DNA of 64,000 bases from Silvibacterium acidisoli (GCA_022870745.1 CP085323.1:3348001-3412000), one strand, 5' to 3'. Shown: positions 26,527 to 35,753, counted from the stretch's first letter. A program made the numbers and translations. Notes: generated by a model from the sequence alone, not told the origin.

Positions 26527-29500
26527 ATGCTGAATTCCCTGGGGTTGAGGCTGTGTATCCATTCTCGAATGCGTGTCTCGGCACGACGGCGCCGATGGCC
26601 GATCTGTGTCTGGCTCTGTTTGTTCGCAGTTATGGGAATCTGGAAGCCGGGAATCGCCTCCGCACAATTCAGCTTCGCCAGGTGGACGGTAGAGAATGGT
26701 CTGCCACAGAACGAGATAGAGGGGATGGCCCAGACGCCGGATGGATATCTCTGGATCGTAACCATGGATGGGCTGGCCAGGTTCGATGGTGTCCGCTTCA
26801 CGATTCTGAATAAAAGCAACACTCCGGAGATCACCTCGAACCGCTTCGTCGGCTCCTACAGCAGCAGTAATGGCGATCTGTGGTTGCGAACCGAGCATGG
26901 TGGCCTGCTGCGTTACCGTTCGGGAGTCTTTCATGCCTATGGCGTGAGCGAAGGGCTTCCTAAAACTCCGATCGGCGCTATTACAGGCGATAGCAATGGC
27001 GAGATATGGATTCTCTCAAAGGGCTCCATCTTGAAATGGGACAAGGAGTTGAATCGCTTTGATCCGGTGCCATCGCTCAATTCCCGTGAGTACAGCCTGC
27101 TTGCCTGGGATGCCGGAGGGATGGGAGCGTACGACAAAAACAATGTCTACACATTCTGCGCCGGTATCCTTCGCACGTATTCTTTGCCGGAGCGTTTGCG
27201 CGGGACAGGAATTGCCAAACTGGCCGTCGATCAGGATCAGGTGGTATGGATCGAGACAGGAACAGGTGAACATGTAAGGCTGGCGATTGATGCGCCGGAT
27301 CGATCGCTCGAACTGCCGAAGACAGATAATGTAGTCTTTCAAGGTCCCAACGGCCAGCACTGGTCCATGAACGTTGGCCCGGGTTTGCTCAGGTCGATTG
27401 AAGGGAATCTCGACGGAAAGCCTCTGCAGGTCGCATTCTACAAAGCATTCACCGATCGCCAGGGAAGCTTGTGGCTCGGCACTCCGAACGATGGTCTCTA
27501 CAGATTGCAACGCAGCACCATCGATGTGTACACCGTCGAGCAGGGCTTGACTTCCCGCAACGTGTACCCGATCTATCAGGACCGTTCCGGCGCTGTGTGG
27601 ATCGGGGCGTGGGAGGGCGGCCTGAGCCGGCGGGACCACGATCACTTCACCAACTACACCATGAAGGACGGCTTACCCAGCACCCTGGTGACTGCTATCT
27701 TCCAGGACACGAGCGGCCGGCTTTGGATCGGTTCGCATGGTGGACTCACGATATTCGATAACGGCCGCTTTCTGCCCACTCCGTTTCCTGTTCTTCCGGA
27801 TGTCGTTCAGGCGATTCATGAGGACAGCAAAGGAGATCTCTGGTTTGGGATGCGTTCCGGACTGGTTCGCTGGAGCCAAGGTGAGCTTCACACTTTTACG
27901 CAAGCCGATGGTATGCCTGCTTCTGACGTGCACGTCATCACCGAGTCGAAAGACGGAGACATCTGGATCGGCAGCTCGGCAGGGCTGACGCGATTCCATC
28001 AGGGGGTATTTCATCACTGGACACAGCAGGATGGATTATCCGGTAACGACATCTGGTCCTTATATGCAGAGACAGATGGAACGCTCTGGATTGGAACATT
28101 CGATAGTGGTCTGATGAAGCTGAAAGATGGAAAGATCACCCGCTACACCACCCGCGACGGGCTCTTCAACGATGGAGTTTTTGCGATTGTCGACGATCAG
28201 AAGGGTTACCTCTGGATCAGTTGTGACATGGGTATCTACAGACTGAGCAAAAGGGAACTGGCAGAGTTTGCAGACGGTAGCAGAAGCTCGATCTCATCCA
28301 CTGCCTTTGGCAAAGCGGATGGTCTCCTCGATCTTGAGTGCAATGGAGGCATCACGCCAGCGGGAATGCGAAGCCGCGACGGGTCCCTTTGGTTCGCCAC
28401 GCAGGACGGCGCGGCGGTCATTCGTCCGTCACAGATACCTGACAATCTTCAGCCTTCGCCCGTGGTCATCGAAACGGCGCTGGTCGGCCAACGCGCGGTA
28501 TCGGTGCTTTCCCCTGTGGTAGTTCCTCCGTCGAAAGACAGTCTTGAAGTTCAGTACACGGCTCCTAGCTTTTATAAGCCCGAGCAGATTCGCTTTCGTT
28601 ATCGACTGGAAGGGCTGGATACCGACTGGGTGAATGCGGGGCTTCGACGGAGTGCCTTTTACACGCACATTCCTCCAGGAGTCTATCGCTTTCAGGTTTC
28701 TTCCGAGCACGGGAATGGTATCTGGAGTCCCGTCGGTGAAGGCCTTCCCGTCACCGTGCTTGCGCCGTTCTACCGCACCCTGTGGTTTGAATGCCTGGTT
28801 CTATTCGGAGCGATCGCCATTCTTACGCTGCTCTGGCAGAGGCGTATGAGCCGCCTTAGATATGAACAGGCACAAAAGCTCAACTTCCTGCAGAGTCTGA
28901 TCGCTTCGCAGGAGGACGAGCGAAAGCGGATTGCCGGAGAATTGCACGACAGTCTCGGGCAGCGCCTGGTTGTCATCAACGCGGTGGCCCAGCTTTCATT
29001 GCAGTCCCGTGGCAAGCAGCTTGAGCAGGAAGAAATGGGTGCGCTTCAGGAGATAAGCTCCGAAGCACTTGCTGCAATAGAGGACACGCGAACGATCTCC
29101 TATGACCTTCGCCCCGTGCACCTGGACAGATTCGGATTGACGCGGGCCATCGAAATTCTCGTTAGAAACGTATCCTCTGCCTCCAGCGTGCCGATGACAG
29201 CAGAGATCGAGAATATCGACGATCTGCTGCCCGAAGAGCACAGGATTAACCTGTACCGCATTGTTCAGGAGGCACTCAGCAACATTGTGAAATACGCCGA
29301 GGCCACCGCGGTAAGCGTTCGCGCCGTTCGTGCAGCGCAGCAGGCTATTCTGACTGTCGAGGACAACGGAGTTGGATTCGAAACAGCGGCCAATGCGAAT
29401 AAGACAGGGCGTCACGGTCTTGGTCTTCGAGGAATGTCAGAGCGCGCCACTCTGATCGGCGGAGAGTTCACCGTGACCTCCGCTCCCGGTCACGGAACGA

Positions 29501-29547
29501 CACTGAGAGTCCTCATCCCGACTCAAACCGGCGAGCCTGATGGCTAG
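26527..29547 (+). CDS. Membrane sensor histidine kinase with beta-propeller input domain (Reg_prop/Y_Y_Y, HisKA_3)
   Basis: About 1,006 residues from the ATG at 26527; an upstream GTG at 26461 sits on its own GAGG and leaves the signal peptide internal. After a signal/anchor (VCLFA-type core near residue 40) comes a large propeller of repeated blades ending in LWIGS, VWIGAW, LWFGM, IWIGS and LWIGT, typical of extracytoplasmic sensors in glycan systems. Next are a Y_Y_Y domain (FRYRLEGLDTDWVN ... PPGVYRFQV), one membrane helix (~754-774), a HisKA_3 dimerisation domain with ELHDSLGQ (phospho-His ~807) and a HATPase domain (QEALSNIVKYA, DNGVGF, GLRGMSER, GHGTT). It presumably senses a glycan fragment outside the inner membrane. 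Its stop codon overlaps that of the convergent response regulator. Confidence 0.93.
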   Translation: MLNSLGLRLCIHSRMRVSARRRRWPICVWLCLFAVMGIWKPGIASAQFSFARWTVENGLPQNEIEGMAQTPDGYLWIVTMDGLARFDGVRFTILNKSNTPEITSNRFVGSYSSSNGDLWLRTEHGGLLRYRSGVFHAYGVSEGLPKTPIGAITGDSNGEIWILSKGSILKWDKELNRFDPVPSLNSREYSLLAWDAGGMGAYDKNNVYTFCAGILRTYSLPERLRGTGIAKLAVDQDQVVWIETGTGEHVRLAIDAPDRSLELPKTDNVVFQGPNGQHWSMNVGPGLLRSIEGNLDGKPLQVAFYKAFTDRQGSLWLGTPNDGLYRLQRSTIDVYTVEQGLTSRNVYPIYQDRSGAVWIGAWEGGLSRRDHDHFTNYTMKDGLPSTLVTAIFQDTSGRLWIGSHGGLTIFDNGRFLPTPFPVLPDVVQAIHEDSKGDLWFGMRSGLVRWSQGELHTFTQADGMPASDVHVITESKDGDIWIGSSAGLTRFHQGVFHHWTQQDGLSGNDIWSLYAETDGTLWIGTFDSGLMKLKDGKITRYTTRDGLFNDGVFAIVDDQKGYLWISCDMGIYRLSKRELAEFADGSRSSISSTAFGKADGLLDLECNGGITPAGMRSRDGSLWFATQDGAAVIRPSQIPDNLQPSPVVIETALVGQRAVSVLSPVVVPPSKDSLEVQYTAPSFYKPEQIRFRYRLEGLDTDWVNAGLRRSAFYTHIPPGVYRFQVSSEHGNGIWSPVGEGLPVTVLAPFYRTLWFECLVLFGAIAILTLLWQRRMSRLRYEQAQKLNFLQSLIASQEDERKRIAGELHDSLGQRLVVINAVAQLSLQSRGKQLEQEEMGALQEISSEALAAIEDTRTISYDLRPVHLDRFGLTRAIEILVRNVSSASSVPMTAEIENIDDLLPEEHRINLYRIVQEALSNIVKYAEATAVSVRAVRAAQQAILTVEDNGVGFETAANANKTGRHGLGLRGMSERATLIGGEFTVTSAPGHGTTLRVLIPTQTGEPDG

Positions 29548-29900
29548 GAACGTTTCACACATGCCTCGACAATCGCTTCCAGATCGGTGAGATTGTGTTT
29601 CAATGCGTAGGCACAGGCTCCTGCCTCGCGTGCCGCATCACGCAGGTCGTCGTCGTTGTAGTCCGTTACGATGACTACGCGCGCCAGCGGATGTTTCTTC
29701 AGAATTTGCCGTGTCGCGGTCAATCCATCCGTTCGTGACATTTTTATATCCATAAGGACAACGTCAGGACGATGCGATTCATAGGCCTCAAGTGCCTCTG
29801 AACCATCTTCGCGTTCGACAATCTCTTCGGCAATCTCGGCGGTTGCCCTGCGAATGAGCCTGCGAACGGCCGCGTTGTCTTCCACTATTAAAATTTTCAT
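29544..29900 (-). CDS. Single-domain response regulator (receiver only)
   Basis: 118 residues, exactly one receiver domain. The acidic pair is E7/D8, the phospho-acceptor Asp51 lies in VVLMDIKM, with Thr79 and Lys101 completing the active site, all intact. The ATG at 29900 starts the fold directly (MKILIVEDN); the frame is open upstream, but that stretch is non-coding in character. No LuxR-type DNA-binding domain follows, although HisKA_3 kinases normally pair with such regulators. It must therefore act by protein contact or phosphate relay, or it was shortened. It is convergent with the kinase, and the two stop codons share the palindrome CTAG (29544-29547). Confidence 0.88.
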   Translation of the reverse strand: MKILIVEDNAAVRRLIRRATAEIAEEIVEREDGSEALEAYESHRPDVVLMDIKMSRTDGLTATRQILKKHPLARVVIVTDYNDDDLRDAAREAGACAYALKHNLTDLEAIVEACVKRS

Positions 29901-30011
29901 TCTGCTGCGTCCGCGATGCCTTCTTTCTCTGTCAGATGGTACGTGCCGGCTCTTCAAGATGAGAATCCGTATCGGTACACGAGAGATGTATGTGGAAGCA
30001 CCTGTTGAAAC

Positions 30012-30027
30012 CGTGCGGCACCGCACG
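30012..30027. promoter_or_regulatory. Perfect palindrome upstream of GH31 gene
   Basis: CGTGCGG (30012-30018), CA, CCGCACG (30021-30027) is an exact 16-bp inverted repeat in the divergent region between the response regulator and the GH31 gene. It could be an operator for an unknown repressor or a short mRNA hairpin ahead of the GH31 start. Confidence 0.45.
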
Positions 30028-30093
30028 ATTTCATATGCAAAAAGTACATAAATGATGCTTGACTCAGGCTTGGCAGCCCATTTGAATGGGGAC

Positions 30094-32550
30094 ATGTCAT
30101 CGCTTTTTCGCTCAACCGTGAAATTGTTTCTCGCTGCGGTCTTTCTGCCTTCCATGCAAGTGGCTTTACACGCTCAAGCCGTTCAAGCCACTCCGAATGG
30201 AGTGCGGGTAACCGGCAATAACTTAACGATCGAATTGAACGCGCTGCGTGATGACGTACTGCGGGTGCGGGAGTGGCAGGGAGCGAAGATCCCGGAAGAC
30301 AGTTCCTGGGCCGTGCTGCCTCATAGCCGCGCATCGCGCGTCCCGGTAACAGCCACAGCCCGCGGATTCCGGACAAAATCGCTTGAGGTATCGATCGACG
30401 AGGCTATGCGCATCACGGTTCGCGACTCCGATGGAAAAGTCCTGCAACAACAGGCTGAGCCGGTTCGTTACGATGACACCAATTTTCGTCTCTACATGAA
30501 GATGACGGATGACGAGCACTTCTTCGGCCTGGGCGATAAGCCGGGCCCTCTCGATCGCAGGGGGATGAGCTTCGCCGACTGGAATACTGATATCGGATAC
30601 TCCGAATCGACCGATCCGATCTATAAGAGCATTCCCTTCTTTTACTCCTGGCGTTCGGGGCATGTTCTGGGCGTGCTCTTCGACAATACTTGGCGGGCAA
30701 GCTTCGACTTCGGCAAGGAGCGCGAGCACGAGTATAGCTTTGGCTCGGTCAACGGGCCGATCGACTATTACCTGATGTATGGGCCTGATCCGAAGCAGGT
30801 CGCCGGGGAATACGCCTGGTTGACGGGCACCACTCCCATGCCGCCAAAGTGGACACTGGGATACCAGCAGTCGCGTTTCTCCTATTTTCCCGAGTCTCGC
30901 GTGATGGAGATCGCCAAGCGCCTGCGCGATGACAAATTTCCTGCCGATGGAATCGATCTCGATATCGACTACCAGCAGAACCATCGGCCTTTTACTGTGG
31001 ACCGCAAGCAGTTTCCCTCGTTCGAGCAGATGATTCAGCAGCTGAAGGACGAGCATATCCACGTCGTGGCGATTACCGATCTTCATATCGCCAAGCTCCC
31101 GGATGCCGGATACAAGCCGTATGACGAAGGCGAAGCGCAGAATCGCTTCGTGAAGATGCCTGACGGCAAGGACTTTGTCGGCTGGGTCTGGCCGGGTGAT
31201 ACCGTCTTCCCCGATTACACGGTTGCGGACACGCGCGCCTGGTGGGGCACGCTCTACACCGATTTTGTGAAGGACGGTATCGACGGGTTCTGGAACGACA
31301 TGAACGAGCCGTCGGTCTTCAATGTTGCCAACAAAACGATGCCGGACGATGCGCAGCACGCCATTCGCGGCGATGAGGATCTGGGCTTCAAGGATCGTGT
31401 GACGAATCATCTTGAGATCCATAACGTACTAGGCATGTTGCAGACCGAAGGCACCTATGAAGGCCTGCGCAAGCTGCGGCCCAACGAGCGGCCATTCGTG
31501 CTCACGCGCGCAAGCTATGCAGGCGGCCAGCGCTACGCGGCCACCTGGACGGGCGACAACAGTTCCACCTGGAACCACCTGCGGCTGACAACGCCAATGC
31601 TGGAAAACCTTGGACTGAGCGGTTTTGCAATGGCTGGCGCAGATGTCGGCGGCTTCCGCGGCTCGCCCCAGATGGACCTGCTCACCAAGTGGTTTGAGAT
31701 CGGGGCGTTCCAGACTATCGACCGCGATCACACCACCGATACCAGCCGTCCGCAGGAGCCCTGGGAAGGTGGCAGCGCCCACGAAGCGATTCGCAGGAAG
31801 TATGTCGAGACTCGCTATGAGCTGATGCCGTATTTCTACACGACGGTAAAATCCATGTCGCAGACCGGCGTGCCGGTCGTGCGTCCTCTATTCATGGAGT
31901 TTCCAGAAGATGCGACCGACGGCCACCCGATCGACCTCGATGCTCCGGCAGAGTTTCTTTTCGGACCCGACCTGCTGGTGGCTCCGCCGGAATTTCCCGA
32001 AGAAACGGATGACTACGCAGTGGTCTTCCCGAAGGGCATCTGGTACGACTACTGGACGGGTGTGCGCATCGACAAGCAAAACCCGGCCAGCAAGGATGTG
32101 ACCATCACGCCGACTCTGGAGATCCTGCCTGTCTACGCTCGCGGCGGCTCCGTCATTCCGGAGCAGCCGCTGGTACAGAGCACGGATGAAAAGCCTAACG
32201 GGCCGCTTACCCTGCGCGTCTATCCAGACGCGGCCAATGCCTGCTCTGGTGCTCTGTATGACGACGACGGCAAGTCCTATGCCTTCGAGCACGACGGTTA
32301 TCTGAAGATGGAGGCAACCTGCACGGCCACCGCGGGAGGATTGACGATTCACCTTAGCGCTCACCGCGGGCAGTTCCCGGCATGGTGGCATGAGGTGCAG
32401 TTTGAGATCTACGGCCTGCCCAAACGGCCGGCTGCACAATTCGCAGGACACAACGTGACCGTGGAGCATGCTCCAACTTGCGATGCCTGGCGGGTGACGG
32501 TGCCGGATAACGGGACTGGCGCAGAGATCCAGCTGACCACCGGTTCGTAG
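30094..32550 (+). CDS. Alpha-glucosidase-like glycoside hydrolase, GH31, exported
   Basis: About 818 residues from the ATG at 30094, which starts a good signal peptide (LFRSTVKLFLAAVFLPSMQVALHAQ, broken here as RSTVKLFLAAVF and ALHAQ). An ATG at 30052 is a possible longer start without a visible ribosome binding site. GH31 marks are the N-domain FFGLGDKPGPLDRRG, barrel TLGYQQSRFSYF and DGIDLDIDYQQ, the nucleophile motif GFWNDMNEPSVF (Asp ~402), TRASYAGGQRYA, the acid/base TGDNSSTW (Asp ~488) and GADVGGF. PVVRPLFMEFPED and the C-terminal beta domain complete it. Members cut alpha-glucosides, and some alpha-xylosides; the WNDMNEP motif and DUF5110-like tail favour alpha-glucosidase. A strong terminator follows, so it is a single-gene unit. 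Confidence 0.92.
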   Translation: MSSLFRSTVKLFLAAVFLPSMQVALHAQAVQATPNGVRVTGNNLTIELNALRDDVLRVREWQGAKIPEDSSWAVLPHSRASRVPVTATARGFRTKSLEVSIDEAMRITVRDSDGKVLQQQAEPVRYDDTNFRLYMKMTDDEHFFGLGDKPGPLDRRGMSFADWNTDIGYSESTDPIYKSIPFFYSWRSGHVLGVLFDNTWRASFDFGKEREHEYSFGSVNGPIDYYLMYGPDPKQVAGEYAWLTGTTPMPPKWTLGYQQSRFSYFPESRVMEIAKRLRDDKFPADGIDLDIDYQQNHRPFTVDRKQFPSFEQMIQQLKDEHIHVVAITDLHIAKLPDAGYKPYDEGEAQNRFVKMPDGKDFVGWVWPGDTVFPDYTVADTRAWWGTLYTDFVKDGIDGFWNDMNEPSVFNVANKTMPDDAQHAIRGDEDLGFKDRVTNHLEIHNVLGMLQTEGTYEGLRKLRPNERPFVLTRASYAGGQRYAATWTGDNSSTWNHLRLTTPMLENLGLSGFAMAGADVGGFRGSPQMDLLTKWFEIGAFQTIDRDHTTDTSRPQEPWEGGSAHEAIRRKYVETRYELMPYFYTTVKSMSQTGVPVVRPLFMEFPEDATDGHPIDLDAPAEFLFGPDLLVAPPEFPEETDDYAVVFPKGIWYDYWTGVRIDKQNPASKDVTITPTLEILPVYARGGSVIPEQPLVQSTDEKPNGPLTLRVYPDAANACSGALYDDDGKSYAFEHDGYLKMEATCTATAGGLTIHLSAHRGQFPAWWHEVQFEIYGLPKRPAAQFAGHNVTVEHAPTCDAWRVTVPDNGTGAEIQLTTGS

Positions 32551-32563
32551 TGCTGCCGGAATG

Positions 32564-32607
32564 ACGACAGGCCCTGCATGCTTTGAGGATGCAGGGCCTG
32601 TCGTTTT
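32564..32607 (+). terminator. Strong rho-independent terminator after GH31
   Basis: A perfect 16-bp stem (32564-32579 with 32589-32604) closes a 9-base loop and ends in TTTT (32604-32607), 13 bases after the GH31 stop. It lies between convergent genes and could also stop transcription from the other side. Confidence 0.92.
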
Positions 32608-32679
32608 CAGTTAGCTTGTGGTCCGGTTAGACGCAGTGGAGGTGTCAATCGCGAGTTTTCACGGTGAAAACCCGCGAAA

Positions 32680-34050
32680 TCAGTGAATGTGGGTCGAGAC
32701 GATCTGGGTGTTGCTCACCCCGCCACGAACAAAATCACTGGAGAGCAATACTTCAAAGTTGTGAAGCTTTCCGCTCCGGTCTGTCGCCGCGCTGATTACC
32801 GGCTTCCACAGGTGCTCATTCTTGAAGAAAGAGACTGCCGCGTAAGTCGTTCCCATCGATGTCCCTTCGATTAGCAGGACGCGACCCTGCCCCTGCGAAT
32901 TATCCGTGAGGGCGATCAAAGTCAGGGGTTTTTCCCCGTGGCCGTACTCGTAAACCGGCGAATCACCGGCTTTCGGCGCCTTATTTGTAACCGTGTAGAC
33001 GCCGTTCTTGTAGTTCCATTGAACATGGAAATCGAGCGACTGCTGGTACAGGGTCACCCACGGATTGAAGGTCGCCGATCCGATCAGGATCAGGTTCGCG
33101 TCATGTGTATTGGCCACCACCATGTCGCGGGCGTAGCAGATCTCAGTCCAGGCGGAGCCTTGCGGTTCAGCGATCTGGGCCGGGATCTGCACCAGGTCGG
33201 ATACAAGCCGAAGGTCTGCCATTGGCGTTACCGACCTGGCGCCCAGGGGGACATCCACTTTAGATGGTGGTACAGAAGCGGAAACGTCGTGCTGGTAGTT
33301 CTGATTCGTGTAGTCGTACAGCGAAACGTTCCGCTGTTCCCATGAGACGTACGCGTCGAGGCTCGCATCTCCCGGAACGAGAAATGTCTTTCGCCCGGAG
33401 GTGAAAAGCGCTTTCCATAATATGGTTGGCCCCGCCGGATTCCTGGTAAACACATTCGGCCCGGGGCGAACCATCAGGTAAACCAGGATTGGCAGCAGCA
33501 ATGCCAGTACGGCACAGGCTGCCACGGCAGCGCGCGCGGTCATCGGCCAGCCTGCGCTGCGTGGTTGTCCAACGACAGGCGGTTTCGTCGCTTCAGGGAT
33601 CTCTGGCGCGGCGATGAGCGCGGCGGGAACCGTTGGTGCCGGCATCGATTGACGGAAGCTGGCCGAGTAGCTTCCCTTGGGAACCGAGATCTGCAGGGAG
33701 CTTGAAAGACCTTCTTCCCTGTAATAGAGGTCCAGCCGCTCACGGAGGTGTCGCGCCGTGACGCGCACGATCGTATCCTCTGCGGAGTTGTAGCCGGGAT
33801 TTCTTTCAAAGACAGAGATGCCGATCTGCTGCTCCGAAAGTTCATCGAGCCTGCCCTCGATGGAACACTCGCCAATGTATTTCAGCAGGGAACGCAGGCG
33901 TGCCGATTTCGAGAATGTGCGGCTGGACAGAACACGCTCCAGCTCCTGTCGGCGGTTACCGCGGAGCTCCTCATCAGGGATGGAGTTCTGAGATCCGGAT
34001 GTGATTACTTCAATCAAAACCACTCCACGACATGCATCGAGGCGAGACAT
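32680..34050 (-). CDS. Membrane-anchored winged-helix-like regulator of unknown function
   Basis: About 456 residues. The N-terminal ~110 residues (LERVLSSRTFSKSARLRSLL, LDELSEQQIGISVFERNPGYN, EDTIVRVTARHLRERLDLYY) form a helical domain that looks DNA-binding, common in large Acidobacteriota regulator paralogs. A Pro/Ala linker and a single membrane helix (~165-190, AVAACAVLALLLPILVYLMV) follow. The ~250-residue domain behind it would lie outside the cytoplasm and includes IWK-type aromatic residues and a MADLRLVSDLV segment resembling ligand-binding folds. The topology parallels CadC-type one-component sensors. The start is uncertain: ATG 34050 or TTG 34068; a palindrome at 34070-34084 lies just upstream. 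It is divergent from a sulfatase/TonB operon, its likely target. Confidence 0.68.
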   Translation of the reverse strand: MSRLDACRGVVLIEVITSGSQNSIPDEELRGNRRQELERVLSSRTFSKSARLRSLLKYIGECSIEGRLDELSEQQIGISVFERNPGYNSAEDTIVRVTARHLRERLDLYYREEGLSSSLQISVPKGSYSASFRQSMPAPTVPAALIAAPEIPEATKPPVVGQPRSAGWPMTARAAVAACAVLALLLPILVYLMVRPGPNVFTRNPAGPTILWKALFTSGRKTFLVPGDASLDAYVSWEQRNVSLYDYTNQNYQHDVSASVPPSKVDVPLGARSVTPMADLRLVSDLVQIPAQIAEPQGSAWTEICYARDMVVANTHDANLILIGSATFNPWVTLYQQSLDFHVQWNYKNGVYTVTNKAPKAGDSPVYEYGHGEKPLTLIALTDNSQGQGRVLLIEGTSMGTTYAAVSFFKNEHLWKPVISAATDRSGKLHNFEVLLSSDFVRGGVSNTQIVSTHIH

Positions 34051-34069
34051 AAAACGAGGATGTAACAAG

Positions 34070-34084
34070 TGTCACACCGTGACA
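34070..34084. promoter_or_regulatory. Palindrome TGTCAC-ACC-GTGACA
   Basis: An exact 15-bp inverted repeat immediately upstream of the membrane-anchored regulator gene, in the region shared with the sulfatase. It resembles CRP/FNR-like half-sites loosely. Its position suits an operator for autoregulation. Confidence 0.42.
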
Positions 34085-34124
34085 TCTGCCGGAAACACCT
34101 GATTTCGCGTTCGACTTGATAGGT

Positions 34125-34163
34125 AGGCCAATTATATTCGCCTTGCTTTTGGAAAGGCCAATT
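34125..34163. promoter_or_regulatory. Direct repeat of AGGCCAATT, 30 bases apart
   Basis: AGGCCAATT occurs at 34125-34133 and again at 34155-34163, an offset of 30 bases (about three helical turns), upstream of the sulfatase at 34257. Equal helical phasing suggests two copies of an activator or regulator site. Confidence 0.4.
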
Positions 34164-34256
34164 CTTCCGCATCGGAGCGGCTCCAGTGTCCCACTGCCGC
34201 CCTTCCCTATCATGGGGTAAGTAGAGAACGCCGATCTAATCCAGCAGGGAGTCGTA

Positions 34257-35753
34257 ATGAATCGCCGCAATTTCATAGGTATGGCAGGCGGGGCGCTCGC
34301 CGGCGCACAGGCCTTTGCGCTCAACACGGTCAAGACATCCGGTTCCGCAGGCAAAGCCAGCGGGAAGCCCAATTTTCTTTTCATGATTGCCGACGATCTG
34401 ATGTTCAGGACGATCGGCTCCATCAATAATCCCGAGGTCCACACCCCCAACCTGGATCGCCTGGCGAGTCAGGGCTGCCACTTCACTCATTGTTTCCACC
34501 AGGGTTCATGGACGGGCGCGATCTGCGTCGCCAGCCGCACGATGCTGCTCACCGGGCTGACCGCCTTCAAAGCTGAGAAGGCCATTCCCGGCGACCAGTC
34601 GGCGAAGATTCCGGTGTGGGGACAGACGCTGCGCGAGAACGGCTATCGCACCTTCGTTTCAGGTAAGTGGCACCTAGATGCCGTCTCCCTGCAGCGGTCA
34701 TTTGCCGAGCAGGCCAATGTAGGCCCCGGCTATCTGCCTTCGACCCCCGATATGTACAACCGCCCCGCTCCGGGTAATAACTGGAGCCCGTCGGACGAAA
34801 ACCTGAAGGGCCACTGGCTCCATATGAACCTTTGGGAGGGCAAGAGTCCGGACGAGACGCGGCACTCGAGCGAAGTCTATGCGGATGCGACGATCCACTT
34901 CCTCGAAGAGCATGCCCGGTCGGGGCAGGATCCTTTCTTTGTCTACCTGGGCTTTAACGCGCCGCACGATCCGCGTCAGGCTCCGCAGAAATATCTCGAC
35001 ATGTACCCGGTCGACTCGATCAAGATTCCGCCGAACTTTCTGCCGGAGCACCCGTTCGACCAGGGTCAGCACCGGACGAGAGATGAACTGCTGGCGCCGT
35101 TTCCGCGAACCGAGTTCGATGTCAGAACCCACCGGCGCGAATACTACGCGATCATCTCGCACCTTGATGCGCAGGTCGGACGGATTCTCGATGCGCTCGA
35201 GCGTTCGGGGCAGGCGGACAACACGTATGTCATCTTCACCGCCGATCACGGCCTGGCGGTTGGCGAGCACGGACTGATGGGCAAGCAGAACCAGTATGAG
35301 TGCAGCATGCGCATGCCTCTCATGGTGAAGGGGCCGCGCGTTCCCGCAGGCAAACGCGTGGATGAGATGGTCTACCAGCACTCGATGTTCGCCACGACGT
35401 GTGAGATCGCGGGGATTCCAGTGCCGAAACACGTAGAGTTTCCGAGTCTCGCGCCGATGATATTCGAGGAACACACAACACCGCTCTACGACGCGATGTT
35501 TGGCTGGCTGAATGTGCTGCAGCGCAGCGTTCGCACTCGTCAACACAAGCTCATTTACTACATCCAGATCGATCGTCATCAGCTGTTCGACCTCGAGAAG
35601 GATCCCTGGGAGATGAACGATCTTATCAACGACCCATCCTACGCAGACGTAAAGGCAAAGATGATGACGCGGCTCCACGAGCTGCAGGTAGAGCTCGGCG
35701 ATCCACTGGTCCAGGAAAACTGCGGCCAGCGATCCACGAGCGATGGAATGTAA
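34257..35753 (+). CDS. Sulfatase, type I, with CxAxR formylglycine motif
   Basis: 498 residues; TAT-like N-terminus MNRRNFIGMAGGALAG. The first metal site is FLFMIADDLMFRTIG, followed by TPNLDRLASQGCHFTH. The active-site motif is C90-V-A-S-R94 then TMLLTG: Ala replaces the usual Pro, a variant that formylglycine-generating enzymes can still accept. GKWHLD, FVYLGFNAPHDPR, FTADHGLAVGEHGLMGKQN and LFDLEKDPWEMNDLI complete the fold and are closest to carbohydrate sulfatases with a wide N-terminal subdomain. The ATG at 34257 follows AGGGAG. Only 51 bases separate it from the TonB receptor, so they are probably one operon that imports and desulfates a common sulfated glycan. Confidence 0.92.
   Translation: MNRRNFIGMAGGALAGAQAFALNTVKTSGSAGKASGKPNFLFMIADDLMFRTIGSINNPEVHTPNLDRLASQGCHFTHCFHQGSWTGAICVASRTMLLTGLTAFKAEKAIPGDQSAKIPVWGQTLRENGYRTFVSGKWHLDAVSLQRSFAEQANVGPGYLPSTPDMYNRPAPGNNWSPSDENLKGHWLHMNLWEGKSPDETRHSSEVYADATIHFLEEHARSGQDPFFVYLGFNAPHDPRQAPQKYLDMYPVDSIKIPPNFLPEHPFDQGQHRTRDELLAPFPRTEFDVRTHRREYYAIISHLDAQVGRILDALERSGQADNTYVIFTADHGLAVGEHGLMGKQNQYECSMRMPLMVKGPRVPAGKRVDEMVYQHSMFATTCEIAGIPVPKHVEFPSLAPMIFEEHTTPLYDAMFGWLNVLQRSVRTRQHKLIYYIQIDRHQLFDLEKDPWEMNDLINDPSYADVKAKMMTRLHELQVELGDPLVQENCGQRSTSDGM

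Noticed and set aside
30223-31422. 399-codon antisense open frame opposite the GH31 gene
   Set aside because: Sense strand carries all GH31 motifs; the antisense frame has no start signal or family marks.
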